A stretch of DNA of 64,000 bases, from positions 101,525,001-101,589,000 of the forward strand of contig CM074856.1 of assembly GCA_037501455.1 (NCBI GenBank), read 5' to 3'. Position numbers and translations under genes: made by a program. How positions within the stretch are numbered: position 1 is the first letter of the stretch; each line of letters opens with the position of its first letter. The DNA comes from Lantana camara. Lineage: Eukaryota > Streptophyta > Magnoliopsida > Lamiales > Verbenaceae. Positions 21,272 through 33,650 of the stretch are shown here, piece by piece. Under the pieces are notes generated by a model. The model was not told where the DNA came from, did no database searches, and saw only the letters and a list, made by a program, of their open reading frames with translations.

Positions 21272-23115
21272 ATCAGGTTGCCTCGGTATCCTTGGTGCTC
21301 TTTCTTGAAAATTCTAACTTTTCTAAAAATACATCATTTCAAAGTGCTTGTCAAAATTGATACCTTCAAGTTGTGAAAACCTTTTATTCCCATTTTCCTG
21401 TATGTTCACGTCTCGAGTCTTAGAATCACATCAAGATACCGACAAGGCCATTATAATTTCATGTTGTTCCAATGTGCATTTTATGTGCTAGTAATTCTAG
21501 CACTATACATGGGATTTGTTGTTTCTATGACAATTTGCGGATCATTCTTAATCCCATGCATTATATCTCCCTATGTGATTCTTGGTAAGAGTGGGCAACA
21601 TTGTTGGAGGAAATGGGACCCTGGATCTCACAAGTAACTAGAAGTACGGTACATGTTTCTAACATGTCAGTTGTGGTCCTATGACCCTGACCTCATGCAC
21701 TCATTCATTATATCATTTTATGTGTGCTTATATGTTTCCTTTGGATAATTTATCATACAAACTTTGAAGTAAATTCCCTTTTGGAATTTGCCTCATTACG
21801 GATCGGTTATAAATGCTACTCTTACCAGGATGGTAATCATCGAATCCGACCCCACTACCCATGTCAAGATGAGGTATCATACTAGGAAGGGATGAGAAGT
21901 TGGAAATTAGAATCTATAAGGTCATTTTAGAAAGGAATTAGTGATACGTCGTCTATCTTTTAAAAGGCCAACAAATCACTTCGAATCAGAAAGGTGGAGA
22001 CGATACTGAATTTAGGTCATTTCGAGCAACACCAGAAAGGGTGACTCAGTGGAGCATTACAATGCTGAAGTAATGACATATTGAAGTGATTGGATCAAGG
22101 TTTAGCTGCTTTAACACTTTCTTGTAGAAAACCCTCATGAGAGACACCACTGGTTTAACTGTTTTCCCCACAACATCTACTAGACACTGGATGGCCATAT
22201 CAAACATCTCTAAATAGCACTGGCTACTTTGCTGGATCATAAGCCAAGTGCTACGATCAAGGAATACGTATTTTGACAGGCAAGTTATTACAGAAGGGTT
22301 GTTGAAAATTTTTAGGAATAGCTACACTCAAGGACTGGAAGTTAAAAGGTCAATGAAGTAGTAGAAAGATTTCCAAGTACTGCAGCAAAGACTGATTGCC
22401 ATAGCAGTGCTAAACCTGCCTAAATAAAAGATGGTTGCGGTTTACACTGATGCCTCTAAATAAGGGTCAAGGTAGGTATTGGTAATTGGGGTAAAAGTTA
22501 TGCTCCAAGGAAACCTAAGTCCCTTTATAAGGAAAAGGGTGACAATGGAATATTGGGAATTTGGAAGAAGGTTGCAACCATCGTTAATCCCGACATGGTA
22601 AATGGATCAGATCACAAAGAGTTTAATGGTATATGAGTCATCATTGAAAGGGTGATAAACTCAACATGCCTATTGTCGGTTAAGACTTCAGATAAGGAAA
22701 TCAAAGCCACATCATTGTTTTAAAGAAATATTCGGGAGATGTTGGGTGCCAAGTTTTAAGAAATCGTCAGAATGATAAGTAGTTAATGTGGATGAGTAAG
22801 AATCTGAAGAACGAGGAGTTAACCAAGGGAGTACAGTTTCCCTTAAAGATGTTAGGACACATTGAACTTCGTACTTTGCGAGTACTCTTCTAGAGAATCT
22901 CAAGTTTAACAGTGGAAGAAATACCGCTGGAATTAAACTTGACTGAGAATTTAAACCGGTAAAGGAAAATTCCCTAGTCAATGTCTTTTGGAAAAAAATA
23001 AAAATAAAACTGAGGAAGCCAGGAGAAAAACGAACGGAACTAAGGAAAGCACTACCCAAGTTATGCCTGGACAATAAGAGAATCTGAGGACAAATTCTTT
23101 TTAAGGGGGGAGGGT
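21272..23115 (+). pseudogene. Gypsy II internal region, shrunken and decayed
   Basis: Only 1.84 kb separates the primer-binding site from the 3' LTR, against 6.2 kb in gypsy III, so most of gag-pol is deleted. The clear remnant is RNase H near 22370-22540: the translated piece VYTDASK at about 22440 matches the same place in gypsy III (51582), with a stop directly after. No other Gag or Pol segment is certain. The region ends with a hairpin and a purine tract TTAAGGGGGGAGGGT. Confidence 0.75.
23079..23098 (+). other. Pre-PPT hairpin of gypsy II
   Basis: AGAATCTG-AGGA-CAAATTCT has the same layout as gypsy III with one mismatched pair. It sits immediately upstream of the polypurine tract at 23099-23115. 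Confidence 0.65.
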
Positions 23116-23379
23116 TGTAACAGCCCTAAACAGGGTCTAGTTGGAATTGGTAAACCTTGAAATAAAGTGAAAACATTTATATAATTTGATCCATCAAATG
23201 TTCTTCATGCATCACATTTCTATATGTTTTAACTTGTTCTTACGTATTGTAACAGCCCTAAACAGGGTCTAGTTGGAATTGGTAAACCTTGAAATAAAGT
23301 GAAAACATTTATATAATTTGATCCGTCAAATGTTCTTCATGCATCACATTTCTATGTGTTTTAACTTGTTCTTACGTGC
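23116..23379. repeat. 132-bp tandem duplication at the LTR start
   Basis: TGTAACAGCCCTAAACAGGG occurs at 23116 and again at 23248, with nearly identical DNA following. The second copy runs on into the unique LTR. The duplicated unit includes the LTR terminus itself. Confidence 0.9.
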
Positions 23380-24451
23380 TATTGTGTGACTTTGGGAGAG
23401 ATCTTATTTAAAATCCTAGATCACTATTCTTTTCCCGAGTCTTCATTCCCTCAATAAAATCATAAAACCTCAAATCTATATCTCTTGAATATCATAATTT
23501 ACATCTCTTGTCCTAAAATCATATCCGAAAATTTTAGGTCAAAAGTTACAATTTATCTCTATTGTCATTGTTCATCCACCAAGCCATTTTCTCTTATCTC
23601 ACTTATAGAACCTTAGAAGCCTACATTTTCTATTTCTTATACATGGTTTTTATACCCGAAACTCTTTATAAAAATTGTTGATCAAAATTACCATTATGTC
23701 CCTCGATCACTATTCATTCCATAAAATTAGGAATTTACTTGGAACGCTTTTTCCTATCAAATATTATAGTCAAAATGATCCTTGAATTATTTTATAAATT
23801 TTCTTATTCATACCAAAACGTAATTCCCACCGTAGCTTATTTCATAAATATTTTTCTTTTTAAAATTTATTATTTTATTATCAACATTTAGCTTTCATTT
23901 AATATCCGAAATTATACTTGAAACGTTTCTTGAATTTTTCTCTAACTATGATAATTTTCTCAATCTTTAAACTTCCTCATAGCTTTGTTTATATAATTTA
24001 TCATGATTTTCTTAATCTCTAACGTTTACAACTTTCAAACGAAAGACCTAAACGTCACACATTTATAATCATAAGAAAGCTTATTTTTCACTCATTCTTT
24101 CATTATATTTACCACTTCAAGTTCTCGTCACTCGGCTCTTAAATAAATTTTATATTATTTTATATTTATTTTAATTATTATGACATCATTCATGACATCA
24201 CTTTCCTAAAATAACCTTTCCAAAAATAGAAAGTTTATATGAATGAATTTAATTCTTCCACATTTCTTAACAAAATTCCATACATTTGTGTGAGTTAGGA
24301 AATTCCACATTTCTACATAATTTCTCCAAACAATTGTGTAAATTAGAAATTCCCACATTTCGTACATAGATTCCACACATTTGTGTGATGTAGAGATTTC
24401 CACATCTCTTGCATACTCTTAGAAATTGCTATAAGGTCCCTCATTACTACC

Positions 24452-24459
24452 TATAAATA
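24452..24459 (+). promoter_or_regulatory. TATA box of gypsy II LTR
   Basis: TATAAATA lies in CTACCTATAAATACCCTTG, followed about 60-100 bp on by a CT- and CA-rich stretch typical of a plant start region. The 5' LTR has lost this part. Confidence 0.6.
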
Positions 24460-25368
24460 CCCTTGAAGAGACCCATTTCTAACTCACAAATTCCCTCAAT
24501 TCCTACACACAAAACTCTCTCTTCTCTCCCCTCAACCTCACACCAAAACCCCCCCCAAAAATCTCTCAATGTTAGTTTATTTTATATTTAATTTATGCTT
24601 TAATTTATGTTTTATTTATATTATGCAATTTAATTTATATTTTATATGCTTTATATTATGTTTAGAAATTTATGATAGGAGATTTTATTTTAGGAATTTA
24701 TATTTCACTAATTAAAGTAGGAATTTAATTTATAAAATGCATTGCTATTATATGAATTTATCTAAATATGTGTTCATATATTCATGATTATATTCTTGAA
24801 TATTAGAAGAAATGCATGCTTAGGAAATTTAATTAAGAATTATTTTTCATGAAAAGTTTATATATATTGCTACATTATGTCTCAAATCTTATGTTATGAA
24901 TGTGAACATGATCTAACATGTCTAATATGTTCTATGAATATTCAAATAGACTGAAGAAAATGTTCTTGATGTTCTTGAAGTAGTGTGTGTACCGTGTCCC
25001 TAGTGTGTGTAAGTGTGTGTTTGATTTTGTATTTAAAGTCTTTAATCCCCTAAGGTTAAATAGTAACCGTTTTTCAATAGTAACTTTGACTTTTAATTTC
25101 AAATGAAGACTTTGACTCATAAAGTCTTGTAAAGATTTCAAATATTAATATAAAATAATCTTTTAAAAATTTTAGAAAGCACTTTTATCTAGAATTTCCA
25201 AAAATAGGGGATTAAAGTCTCGTGAATCATTTAAACGTTTCATATTTCAAATATCGTTTTAGGATTCAAAAACATTCAACGTTTCAAACATTAAAGGATT
25301 AGGATTTCTATGTTATAAGAAATTCAAATCTTGATTTTTATTAAACTAAAATAGGAATTTCAAATAGA

Positions 25369-25373
25369 AATAC
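25369..25373. repeat. Target-site duplication AATAC, left copy
   Basis: Matches AATAC at 33646-33650. The gypsy II LTR reads through if the insert is removed. Confidence 0.95.
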
Positions 25374-28177
25374 TGTAACACCCCGGAGCGGAGGGCGCCA
25401 CATCCCCCGCACCATAGTCCAACACGGGTATCGAAAGGGGAACTCCATCCCCGCATCGAACCATGGCGAACGGGTGACAAACAAAAATCAACTCTAGGCT
25501 AGGCGGTCTAGACCCTGAACAGAGCGCGCGAAAGTTAAATCAGAAGTGCGGAAGCAACAGGATCACAAAACAAACCAATTACAGATATAAAAGCTCAGAA
25601 AGAGATATACATATTTCAACAAGCTATGCCCACCTTGGGCTAAAGAAATAATCAAAGCTTCAGATTACAAAACATAACTTATACTTATTTATACATAGTA
25701 CCAAAGCAGGAAAGTAAATATGTAATGCAAGGACTCTACAAAGACTCGAACAACTCCCAAGACTCGAAAGACAACTGCCGCCTAGCCAGACTCCCAACCG
25801 GGCACCTGCAAAGCTCAAAACAAAGGGGAAAAAGAGAAGAAGCAACGAGGGTCAGTCCTAGAGACTGGTGAGGGGGCTAACACACGCACACATACGTATA
25901 CATAAGAGCCAAGCATATACAAATCGGAAATGTTCATGAATCCGGAGTGGTTTTTACATTCCAAAAGGTGTTAACACGTGATACTATATATACGAAGAAA
26001 GAGTTAGGACCCCAAAGGTCAAAATCTAACAAGTTTTACAAATTAGGAGTCCACCCCGTTTCATAAACCGTATCGGATACATAAGCATAAAGCAAACCAT
26101 ATCGGATACAAAACATAAACGGAAACATGGCGAGAACGAGTTCTCACGCACACTTACTCAGATTAAAGCAAAACTCATAAAACAATCCCACCTTTACACC
26201 ATTGGGGAAGAGAGGTGCCCCTCTCGATTCCCACCACGGAACAGAACGGATGAACCGGGGGATCCCGCCCGATTCCTTCGACGGCCATGCCAAAATGCGC
26301 TCCGTCGGCATAGGAGAACTAAGCCTCCCGTTGGTGGAGAAGTGCACAGGGGTCGTAACCGGCGACCCCGATGGTCGTCCCGGGTCTCCCTTACCCACAA
26401 TCTCCGGGGCCCAAACAGATCACAAAACTCACACACACATCTCACAAAACGGATACTTATCACAAAAGCTTTCTCTTGTCAAAACTTAACACGTACACAC
26501 ACCAACCCTTTTTGAAAACGAATAAACAAAACATAGCTTATATACATATAAAAGCCTTTTCAATGGATTTCATAGCAAGTGGGCCAATTCCCGCAAAATA
26601 CATATCAAACACTTATTTATACATATATATAGTTCGCATGCGGGCTTAAATTACAATTAGAGTTGTAGGTCATAATATCTAAAAAGGAAAGAAACCTCAC
26701 CTCTGGGAAGCAACGGGAGCAAAAGAAGCAAACGAACGTCTAGAAGACCACCTCGTCAACCACGGAACGAACCTAAAGGCAAACAAAGGCAAAGGACAAC
26801 CTTAGACTCAATATGAACCACATTGACGCTCGGCACATGAATATGTATGCTTATGATGCAAATGATATGAAATGTATTCACATTAAGGCCATTTATGAGC
26901 ATTCAAAGTATAATCAAACATATATCATAAACGAGGCAAGAATAAACATCAAGAAACAACGGAAAGGAAATAAACGAACGAAACTAGAATTCCTAGGTGA
27001 CACGCCCGTGTCACCGAAACAAGGCAAGCCGAGACACGCCCGTGTCTCGGTACAGAAAAGCGAAAACGAACTCAAAAGGTGACACGCCCGTGCCACCTAC
27101 GAAGGGCAAACCGTGACACGTCCGTGTCACGATACAGAAAACGCAGGCAGCTCTAAAGAAACTCAGCAACTCCAAAACAAAAACCCAACCTCCCAAACCA
27201 CAACTACCAAGCAAGGAAAAGAGATAAATGCTAAGAAACAAGTCCTTGAAGCATACTATCAACAACAAATCTCAAAGAAACAAGAAAGGAGCAAGAATCA
27301 ATCCAAAACTTCCGACACTTACTATTCACATGCTTGCTAGAACTCAAGAATCAACCAATGAATCCAACTCAAATCCACATATAATAGAGAAGAGAGAGTG
27401 TAGATTACAATCATAAACTTACCTTTCAAATTAGAGAAGCTTTGGATGTGATTTGAGCTCAAAATCATCAAGAATGGCCAAGGGTTTCTTCCTTCTCTTC
27501 TTGGAGCTGAAGTTGCTGCACTTTCCTTTCTTTTTCTTGGGTGTGGGACGAAATGGGGGAGTAGGAGAGAGTGAGGGATGGTTAGATACATATTAGTCAA
27601 GGTTAGAAGCTTAATTGGGGTTAAATAGGGTCCCACAAGTGAAGATTAGTCAACAAAAGGGTACTCTTAAGCACAAGGGCTCGTTCCGGTCGAAAAACGG
27701 GGAATCAAATGGGCTTAGCAAAATATGAATCCTGATTCTTTGTCTTGATTTCTTCGTTACGAGTCCAACGCACCTTCCGGAATTCGAATCCGAATTCCCG
27801 AGCTCAAGTTACGCCTTCCGGAACACAAGGTGCGCTAAAGCTCGTTAGGCCCTTATGTCCCTAAAACATAAAACGGTTTTCAAAACCGTATCAAACGGAC
27901 TCAAAAACAAGTAACGAACACAAAGACACATACATAACACATATAAGTCACGCATAGCACGTAGTCACAAAAATCGAAAACGAAAACGAATACAAACGAA
28001 GCAAGAACGAAACAAAGAGAACAAATACGTACAAATAAGTCACATAAGGTCAAATACATTCAAGTAATTCAAATATATCACATAAAAGAATAATAGACAC
28101 ATAATTAATCAATTAAAAGCACACATAGCTCACCCGTGAAGGCGTACCTGGAAAGGCCGGACGAGCGGGATGTTACA
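25374..28177 (-). mobile_element. Gag-only element, 3' LTR (left copy)
   Basis: It runs from TGTAACACCCCGGAGC to GAGCGGGATGTTACA on the plus strand. Read on the minus strand: donor-like AAAG|GTAAGT (donor 27422), palindrome array (27131-26996), a 72-bp block (26772-26701) between TTTGCCTTTAG and GTGAGG, TTTGGGCCCC (26415-26406), CTGAC (25855-25851), a long pyrimidine tract, and TTTGCAG ending at 25806. The short reading frames in it mirror those in the right copy and carry no known domain. Confidence 0.92.
26996..27131. repeat. Array of four ACACGCCCGTGT palindromes
   Basis: Palindromes at 26996-27015, 27029-27050, 27077-27098 and 27112-27131 share the core ACACG(C/T)CCGTGT. Arms differ but stay complementary: GGTGACACG/CGTGTCACC, CCGAGACACG/CGTGTCTCGG, CGTGACACG/CGTGTCACG. 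The third has one mismatch. The right LTR has the same array at 32464-32599 with one base changed. Confidence 0.9.
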
Positions 28178-28191
28178 AACTCCCCTCCTTC
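28178..28191 (-). other. Polypurine tract of the gag-only element
   Basis: On the minus strand GAAGGAGGGGAGTT precedes the TGTAACATCCC LTR start. It is almost the same as in the LARD. Confidence 0.88.
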
Positions 28192-28194
28192 AAA

Positions 28195-28214
28195 AGGACC
28201 TGTCCTCAGGTCCT
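28195..28214 (-). other. Pre-PPT hairpin of the gag-only element
   Basis: On the minus strand AGGACCTG-AGGA-CAGGTCCT forms a perfect 8-bp stem with a 4-base loop. There is no pol reading frame here, so conservation is not due to coding. Confidence 0.75.
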
Positions 28215-29618
28215 AAGCGAGACCTTTGAGGGCACTAGAGCGATCCCAACTCCACGCTTCCGCTACGCTACTCTGATCCAAAAGTTGTAACTCCTCGGGA
28301 CATTGCTCCCTTAATTAGAAATGAGGAAGACTTCTCGTGTCCCGATCACTCGGTGGTACTCACCAAATCCGAGTGAATCCCCTTACTTTAGCAAACTTTG
28401 GTTGCTCCCACTTCTGATTAACATTCAAAAGTAGTTGGGGAAAACTACCGGTTCTTGGTGTTCGGTCTTCTACCGAAAGCACTTTAGACATTGCTACACT
28501 AAGTCTACAATGCCTCTTCTTGTGCCGACACTCTTACCGGTTCTTCAAGTCTCGTACCATGAGTGGAATTAGTCTCGTGACTAAGCACTTCTTGAGACAT
28601 AGGCTCCAATCCTCCGTAGCAGCGCACAACCGAAGTCTTCCTTAGTACCTCGATCGTAACGGAGAAGTTTGAGTATCCTCGTGTAATCAAGGTAACTCCC
28701 TTCAAAAGCCTTATCCACTCGAACCCTGCCTCTTCCTTGTCCTTCATGTCATGGGGCGACACTTGAGACTTAATCTGTGAGGCAATTCTCGGTTCCTCTA
28801 CCAAAATGCGTAGTCGACCATACCCTTGTTGAAACCACACTCAGCTAAGACCACAGAACACTGAAGAAGGACAAACGACTCCCCGAAGCAAGCTAGAAGG
28901 GTATTTATCTCTCACTGTTAACCTGTGCAGCTCACGGTAATATTCTCATCCTAAATCCCGCCTTCTTCTTAGAGGGGACTAAGATACTCCACAAAGAAGT
29001 ATTCACAAGGATGAAATTACCTTCTAAGAGCTCGTCAACTACGACTTGACTCCAACAACCTCGCTAGAATCCACCGAAAGAGTAACTCCAAACACAAAAT
29101 AATTCCGGGATAAAGATCACGACAACCTCGATGTCCTAATTAGGTGGAAACGAATTCCATCTTCAAAGAAACACCAAAGGTGGCTTACTTCGACCTTTGT
29201 CTCCTTAAGCTTGGCTCGGCCTCTGAGTTAACTCAAAGGAAAGCCACGAAGCTTATCGCACCGTCCCGGAATTACCAACCACTACTACAAAGGGTATCAA
29301 CGGGCTAGCCTTCCATCTAACACCCGGAGATACTGTTAAGCCCCGAATGGACGTCCTAAAAGCAACCACCCACGCCTATGGTAACACCGTTACCCTGACA
29401 AAACTAGGCGCCTTCAAGAAAAACCACCGGAAAAGAACCAACCACCGAACGAGCTCGGCCCTCGCAGCTCACCAAACACACGACACTCTCCTCCCCAAAC
29501 TCTCTCCAAAGAGAGAGGCAACACAAAAGAGAAAGGAAAAGAGAAAACATAAGTAAGCAAGCAAGTAATAACAAAACACGCAAGCACTGAAACAACAAGA
29601 AAAGGAAAGTAATACCAA
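28215..29618 (-). mobile_element. Gag-only element, non-coding 3' internal part
   Basis: About 1.4 kb between gag and the hairpin. A 111-codon minus-strand frame (28505-28840) has no motif I recognise. No Pol signature is seen in any frame, so pol appears to have been replaced or eroded beyond recognition rather than lightly mutated. Confidence 0.65.
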
Positions 29619-30619
29619 TTAAATAAAATGCATGTATGTAGTGCCATGAATGCTTGGTGTACCTTTCACCATGGCGGTAGTGTCGATCTTGACAACCTGT
29701 TCTTCCTCTTCCGTCATATTCACTTGGATTGGGCTTGGAGTCTTGGAATCATGGCTCTTTGTAATCCTTGGATTCCTAGTCTTCGGGCAACTGCTCACCT
29801 TATGTCGCGGTTCCCCACACTTGTAACATCTCCCAAGTTTCTTTCGGCAAACTTCTTCGGTGTGATTAGGGCCTTGACAATAAGAGCATTGAATCATCTC
29901 CAATGGAAGAGGTATCGGATTAATCTTTGGTGGTTGAAGTTTCTTCTTCTTGATGTAGTCGACCTCTTGAAGTTCTTGGGTTTCCTCTCGGAACATAGGC
30001 CTCTTATTTGAGTTTAAGCTTGATCCTGGATTATATCCCTCCTTAGAAATGTGAAACTTCACCTCTTGCTTATTCATTTCATCTTGAACCACTCTTCTAA
30101 CTTCCTCGGACCATTTATGTACCGGTGAGCTTTGGAAAGCTTGTTGAATCTCGTCTCTACGCCTTTGTATATATTCCCGGACCTTAGGGCAATCTTGGTT
30201 AGCTCTCGAGCTTTCTAGTTCCATCATAAGATCATCCATCATCTTCACTTCTTGCTCAAGATCTAGGAATTCTTGGAGTCTTCTAATTAATTCATTGGGA
30301 GGGATATACTTGTAGCAAAATTCTCGGATAATTTCTCCCAATGGAACTCTTTCCCTGACTTCTTTAGATGTGATCTTATTTCCTTGAACCATTTTGAAGC
30401 TTCACCTTGTAGTAAGCGGGAAGTGTGTCTTACTTTCTCTTGTGAGGTTCCCGAACAATTTCCCCAAATCCACAATACCACGGATAGCCACTCCTCTGCA
30501 TTAACACTATCGCCTCCAAACCACTTCGGTGGATTAAAGCCCTCAAACTTCTTTGAGACCGAAGAAACTTGTTTCTCTTATTTTCCTTTTGATGAAATAT
30601 GTTGGTATGAAAAACTCAT
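29619..30619 (-). pseudogene. gag: Gag of the gag-only element, one stop and one frameshift
   Basis: Reading starts ATG at 30619 (MSFSYQHISSKGK), then a stop at about 30580-30578. It continues as FEGFNPPKWFGGDSVNAEEW and VRHTSRLLQGEASKWFKEI, the plant gypsy retrotransposon Gag domain. A one-base shift near 30318 (AATTTTGC) moves to the frame YKYIPPNELIRRLQEFLDLE. The remaining 257-codon frame ends with two CCHC knuckles, CSYCQGPNHTEEVC and CYKCGEPRHKVSSC, which would bind genomic RNA. Gag builds the particle. Here it is broken although the insertion is young, so movement did not depend on this copy. Confidence 0.9.
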
Positions 30620-30821
30620 CCTGAGATAAGAGAAATGATTCCAAAATATCGATGCATGCAGGGTTTAGTACATGTTCATGTGAACTATTAACTTAATTAA
30701 ACCAAATAATTCAAATAATTCACATAAAAGATGAGAATGAATGCAAACAATCATATAATCCTAAGCCGAACGACCTAGACAAACCCGACATGACGCTAGA
30801 GCTCCGGTTTTGCAACCTAGA

Positions 30822-30833
30822 GCTCTGATACCA
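30822..30833 (-). other. Primer-binding site of the gag-only element
   Basis: GCTCTGATACCA on the plus strand is TGGTATCAGAGC on the minus strand, eight bases from the right LTR. It proves minus orientation. Confidence 0.93.
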
Positions 30834-30841
30834 CTTACAGA

Positions 30842-33645
30842 TGTAACACCACGGAGCGGAGGGCGCCACATCCCCCGCACCATAGTCCAACACGGGTATC
30901 GAAAGGGGAACTCCATCCCCGCATCGAACCATGGCGAACGGGTGACAAACAAAAATCAACTCTAGGCTAGGCGGTCTAGACCCTGAACAGAGCGCGCGAA
31001 AGTTAAATCAGAAGTGCGGAAGCAACAGGATCACAAAACAAACCAATTACAGATATAAAAGCTCAGAAAGAGATATACATATTTCAACAAGCTATGCCCA
31101 CCTTGGGCTAAAGAAATAATCAAAGCTTCAGATTACAAAACATAACTTATACTTATTTATACATAGTACCAAAGCAGGAAAGTAAATATGTAATGCAAGG
31201 ACTCTACAAAGACTCGAACAACTCCCAAGACTCGAAAGACAACTGCCGCCTAGCCAGACTCCCAACCGGGCACCTGCAAAGCTCAAAACAAAGGGGAAAA
31301 AGAGAAGAAGCAACGAGGGTCAGTCCTAGAGACTGGTGAGGGGGCTAACACACGCACACATACGTATACATAAGAGCCAAGCATATACAAATCGGAAATG
31401 TTCATGAATCCGGAGTGGTTTTTACATTCCAAAAGGTGTTAACACGTGATACTATATATACGAAGAAAGAGTTAGGACCCCAAAGGTCAAAATCTAACAA
31501 GTTTTACAAATTAGGAGTCCACCCCGTTTCATAAACCGTATCGGATACATAAGCATAAAGCAAACCATATCGGATACAAAACATAAACGGAAACATGGCG
31601 AGAACGAGTTCTCATGCACACTTACTCAGATTAAAGCAAAACTCATAAAACAATCCCACCTTTACACCATTGGGGAAGAGAGGTGCCCCTCTCGATTCCC
31701 ACCACGGAACAGAACGGATGAACCGGGGGATCCCGCCCGATTCCTTCGACGGCCATGCCAAAATGCGCTCCGTCGGCATAGGAGAACTAAGCCTCCCGTT
31801 GGTGGAGAAGTGCACAGGGGTCGTAACCGGCGACCCCGATGGTCGTCCCGGGTCTCCCTTACCCACAATCTCCGGGGCCCAAACAGATCACAAAACTCAC
31901 ACACACATCTCACAAAACGGATACTTATCACAAAAGCTTTCTCTTGTCAAAACTTAACACGTACACACACCAACCCTTTTTGAAAACGAATAAACAAAAC
32001 ATAGCTTATATACATATAAAAGCCTTTTCAATGGATTTCATAGCAAGTGGGCCAATTCCCGCAAAATACATATCAAACACTTATTTATACATATATATAG
32101 TTCGCATGCGGGCTTAAATTACAATTAGAGTTGTAGGTCATAATATCTAAAAAGGAAAGAAACCTCACCTCTGGGAAGCAACGGGAGCAAAAGAAGCAAA
32201 CGAACGTCTAGAAGACCACCTCGTCAACCACGGAACGAACCTAAAGGCAAACAAAGGCAAAGGACAACCTTAGACTCAATATGAACCACATTGACGCTCG
32301 GCACATGAATATGTATGCTTATGATGCAAATGATATGAAATGTATTCACATTAAGGCCATTTATGAGCATTCAAAGTATAATCAAACATATATCATAAAC
32401 GAGGCAAGAATAAACATCAAGAAACAACGGAAAGGAAATAAACGAACGAAACTAGAATTCCTGGGTGACACGCCCGTGTCACCGAAACAAGGCAAGCCGA
32501 GACACGCCCGTGTCTCGGTACAGAAAAGCGAAAACGAACTCAAAAGGTGACACGCCCGTGCCACCTACGAAGGGCAAACCGTGACACGCCCGTGTCACGA
32601 TACAGAAAACGCAGGCAGCTCTAAAGAAACTCAGCAACTCCAAAACAAAAACCCAACCTCCCAAACCACAACTACCAAGCAAGGAAAAGAGATAAATGCT
32701 AAGAAACAAGTCCTTGAAGCATACTATCAACAACAAATCTCAAAGAAACAAGAAAGGAGCAAGAATCAATCCAAAACTTCCAACACTTACTATTCACATG
32801 CTTGCTAGAACTCAAGAATCAACCAATGAATCCAACTCAAATCCACATATAATAGAGAAGAGAGAGTGTAGATTACAATCATAAACTTACCTTTCAAATT
32901 AGAGAAGCTTTGGATGTGATTTGAGCTCAAAATCATCAAGAATGGCCAAGGATTTCTTCCTTCTCTTCTTGGAGCTGAAGTTGCTGCACTTTCCTTTCTT
33001 TTTCTTGGGTGTGGGACGAAATGGGGGAGTAGGAGAGAGTGAGGGAGGGTTAGATACATATTAGTCAAGGTTAGAAGCTTAATTGGGGTTAAATAGGGTC
33101 CCACAAGTGAAGATTAGTCAACAAAAGGGTACTCTTAAGCACAAGGGCTCGTTCCGGTCGAAAAACAGGGAATCAAATGGGCTTAGCAAAATATGAATCC
33201 TGATTCTTTGTCTTGATTTCTTCGTTACGAGTCCAACGCACCTTCCGGAATTCGAATCCGAATTCCCGAGCTCAAGTTACGCCTTCCGGAACACAAGGTG
33301 CGCTAAAGCTCGTTAGGCCCTTATGTCCCTAAAACATAAAACGGTTTACAAAACCGTATCAAACGGACTCAAAAACAAGTAACGAACACAAAGACACATA
33401 CATAACACATATAAGTCACGCATAGCACGTAGTCACAAAAATCGAAAACGAAAACGAATACAAACGAAGCAAGAACGAAACAAAGAGAACAAATACGTAC
33501 AAATAAGTCACATAAGGTCAAATACATTCAAGTAATTCAAATATATCACATAAAAGAATAATAGACACATAATTAATCAATTAAAAGCACACATAGCTCA
33601 CCCGTGAAGGCGTACCTGGAAAGGCCGGACGAGCGGGATGTTACA
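30842..33645 (-). mobile_element. Gag-only element, 5' LTR (right copy)
   Basis: It has the same length and layout as the left copy, offset by exactly 5468 bp. Visible differences include TGTAACACCACGG against TGTAACACCCCGG at the end, and single changes in the palindrome array and near 33350. The change at the terminus alters the tenth base of the LTR end. Confidence 0.92.
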
Positions 33646-33650
33646 AATAC
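33646..33650. repeat. Target-site duplication AATAC, right copy
   Basis: Pairs with 25369-25373. Confidence 0.95.

Larger units (their letters stand above)
25374..33645 (-). mobile_element. Young gag-only (TR-GAG-like) Ty3/gypsy element, 8.27 kb
   Basis: The two LTRs are both 2804 bp (25374-28177 and 30842-33645) and differ at about nine positions by eye. AATAC flanks both sides. On the minus strand the order is: LTR (33645-30842), primer-binding site (30833-30822), a gag pseudogene (30619-29619), about 1.4 kb without recognisable coding, hairpin, purine tract, LTR. No protease, RT, RNase H or integrase motif is seen in the 2664-bp interior. That is the layout described for TR-GAG elements, which keep Gag but borrow Pol. 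Near-identical LTRs make this the youngest complete insertion in the window. Confidence 0.92.

Noticed and set aside
28505..28840. 111-codon minus-strand frame as a pol remnant
   Set aside because: I could not match any Pol motif. Left as non-coding.
29628..30011. 127-codon plus-strand frame
   Set aside because: Shadow of the minus-strand gag with its two zinc knuckles.
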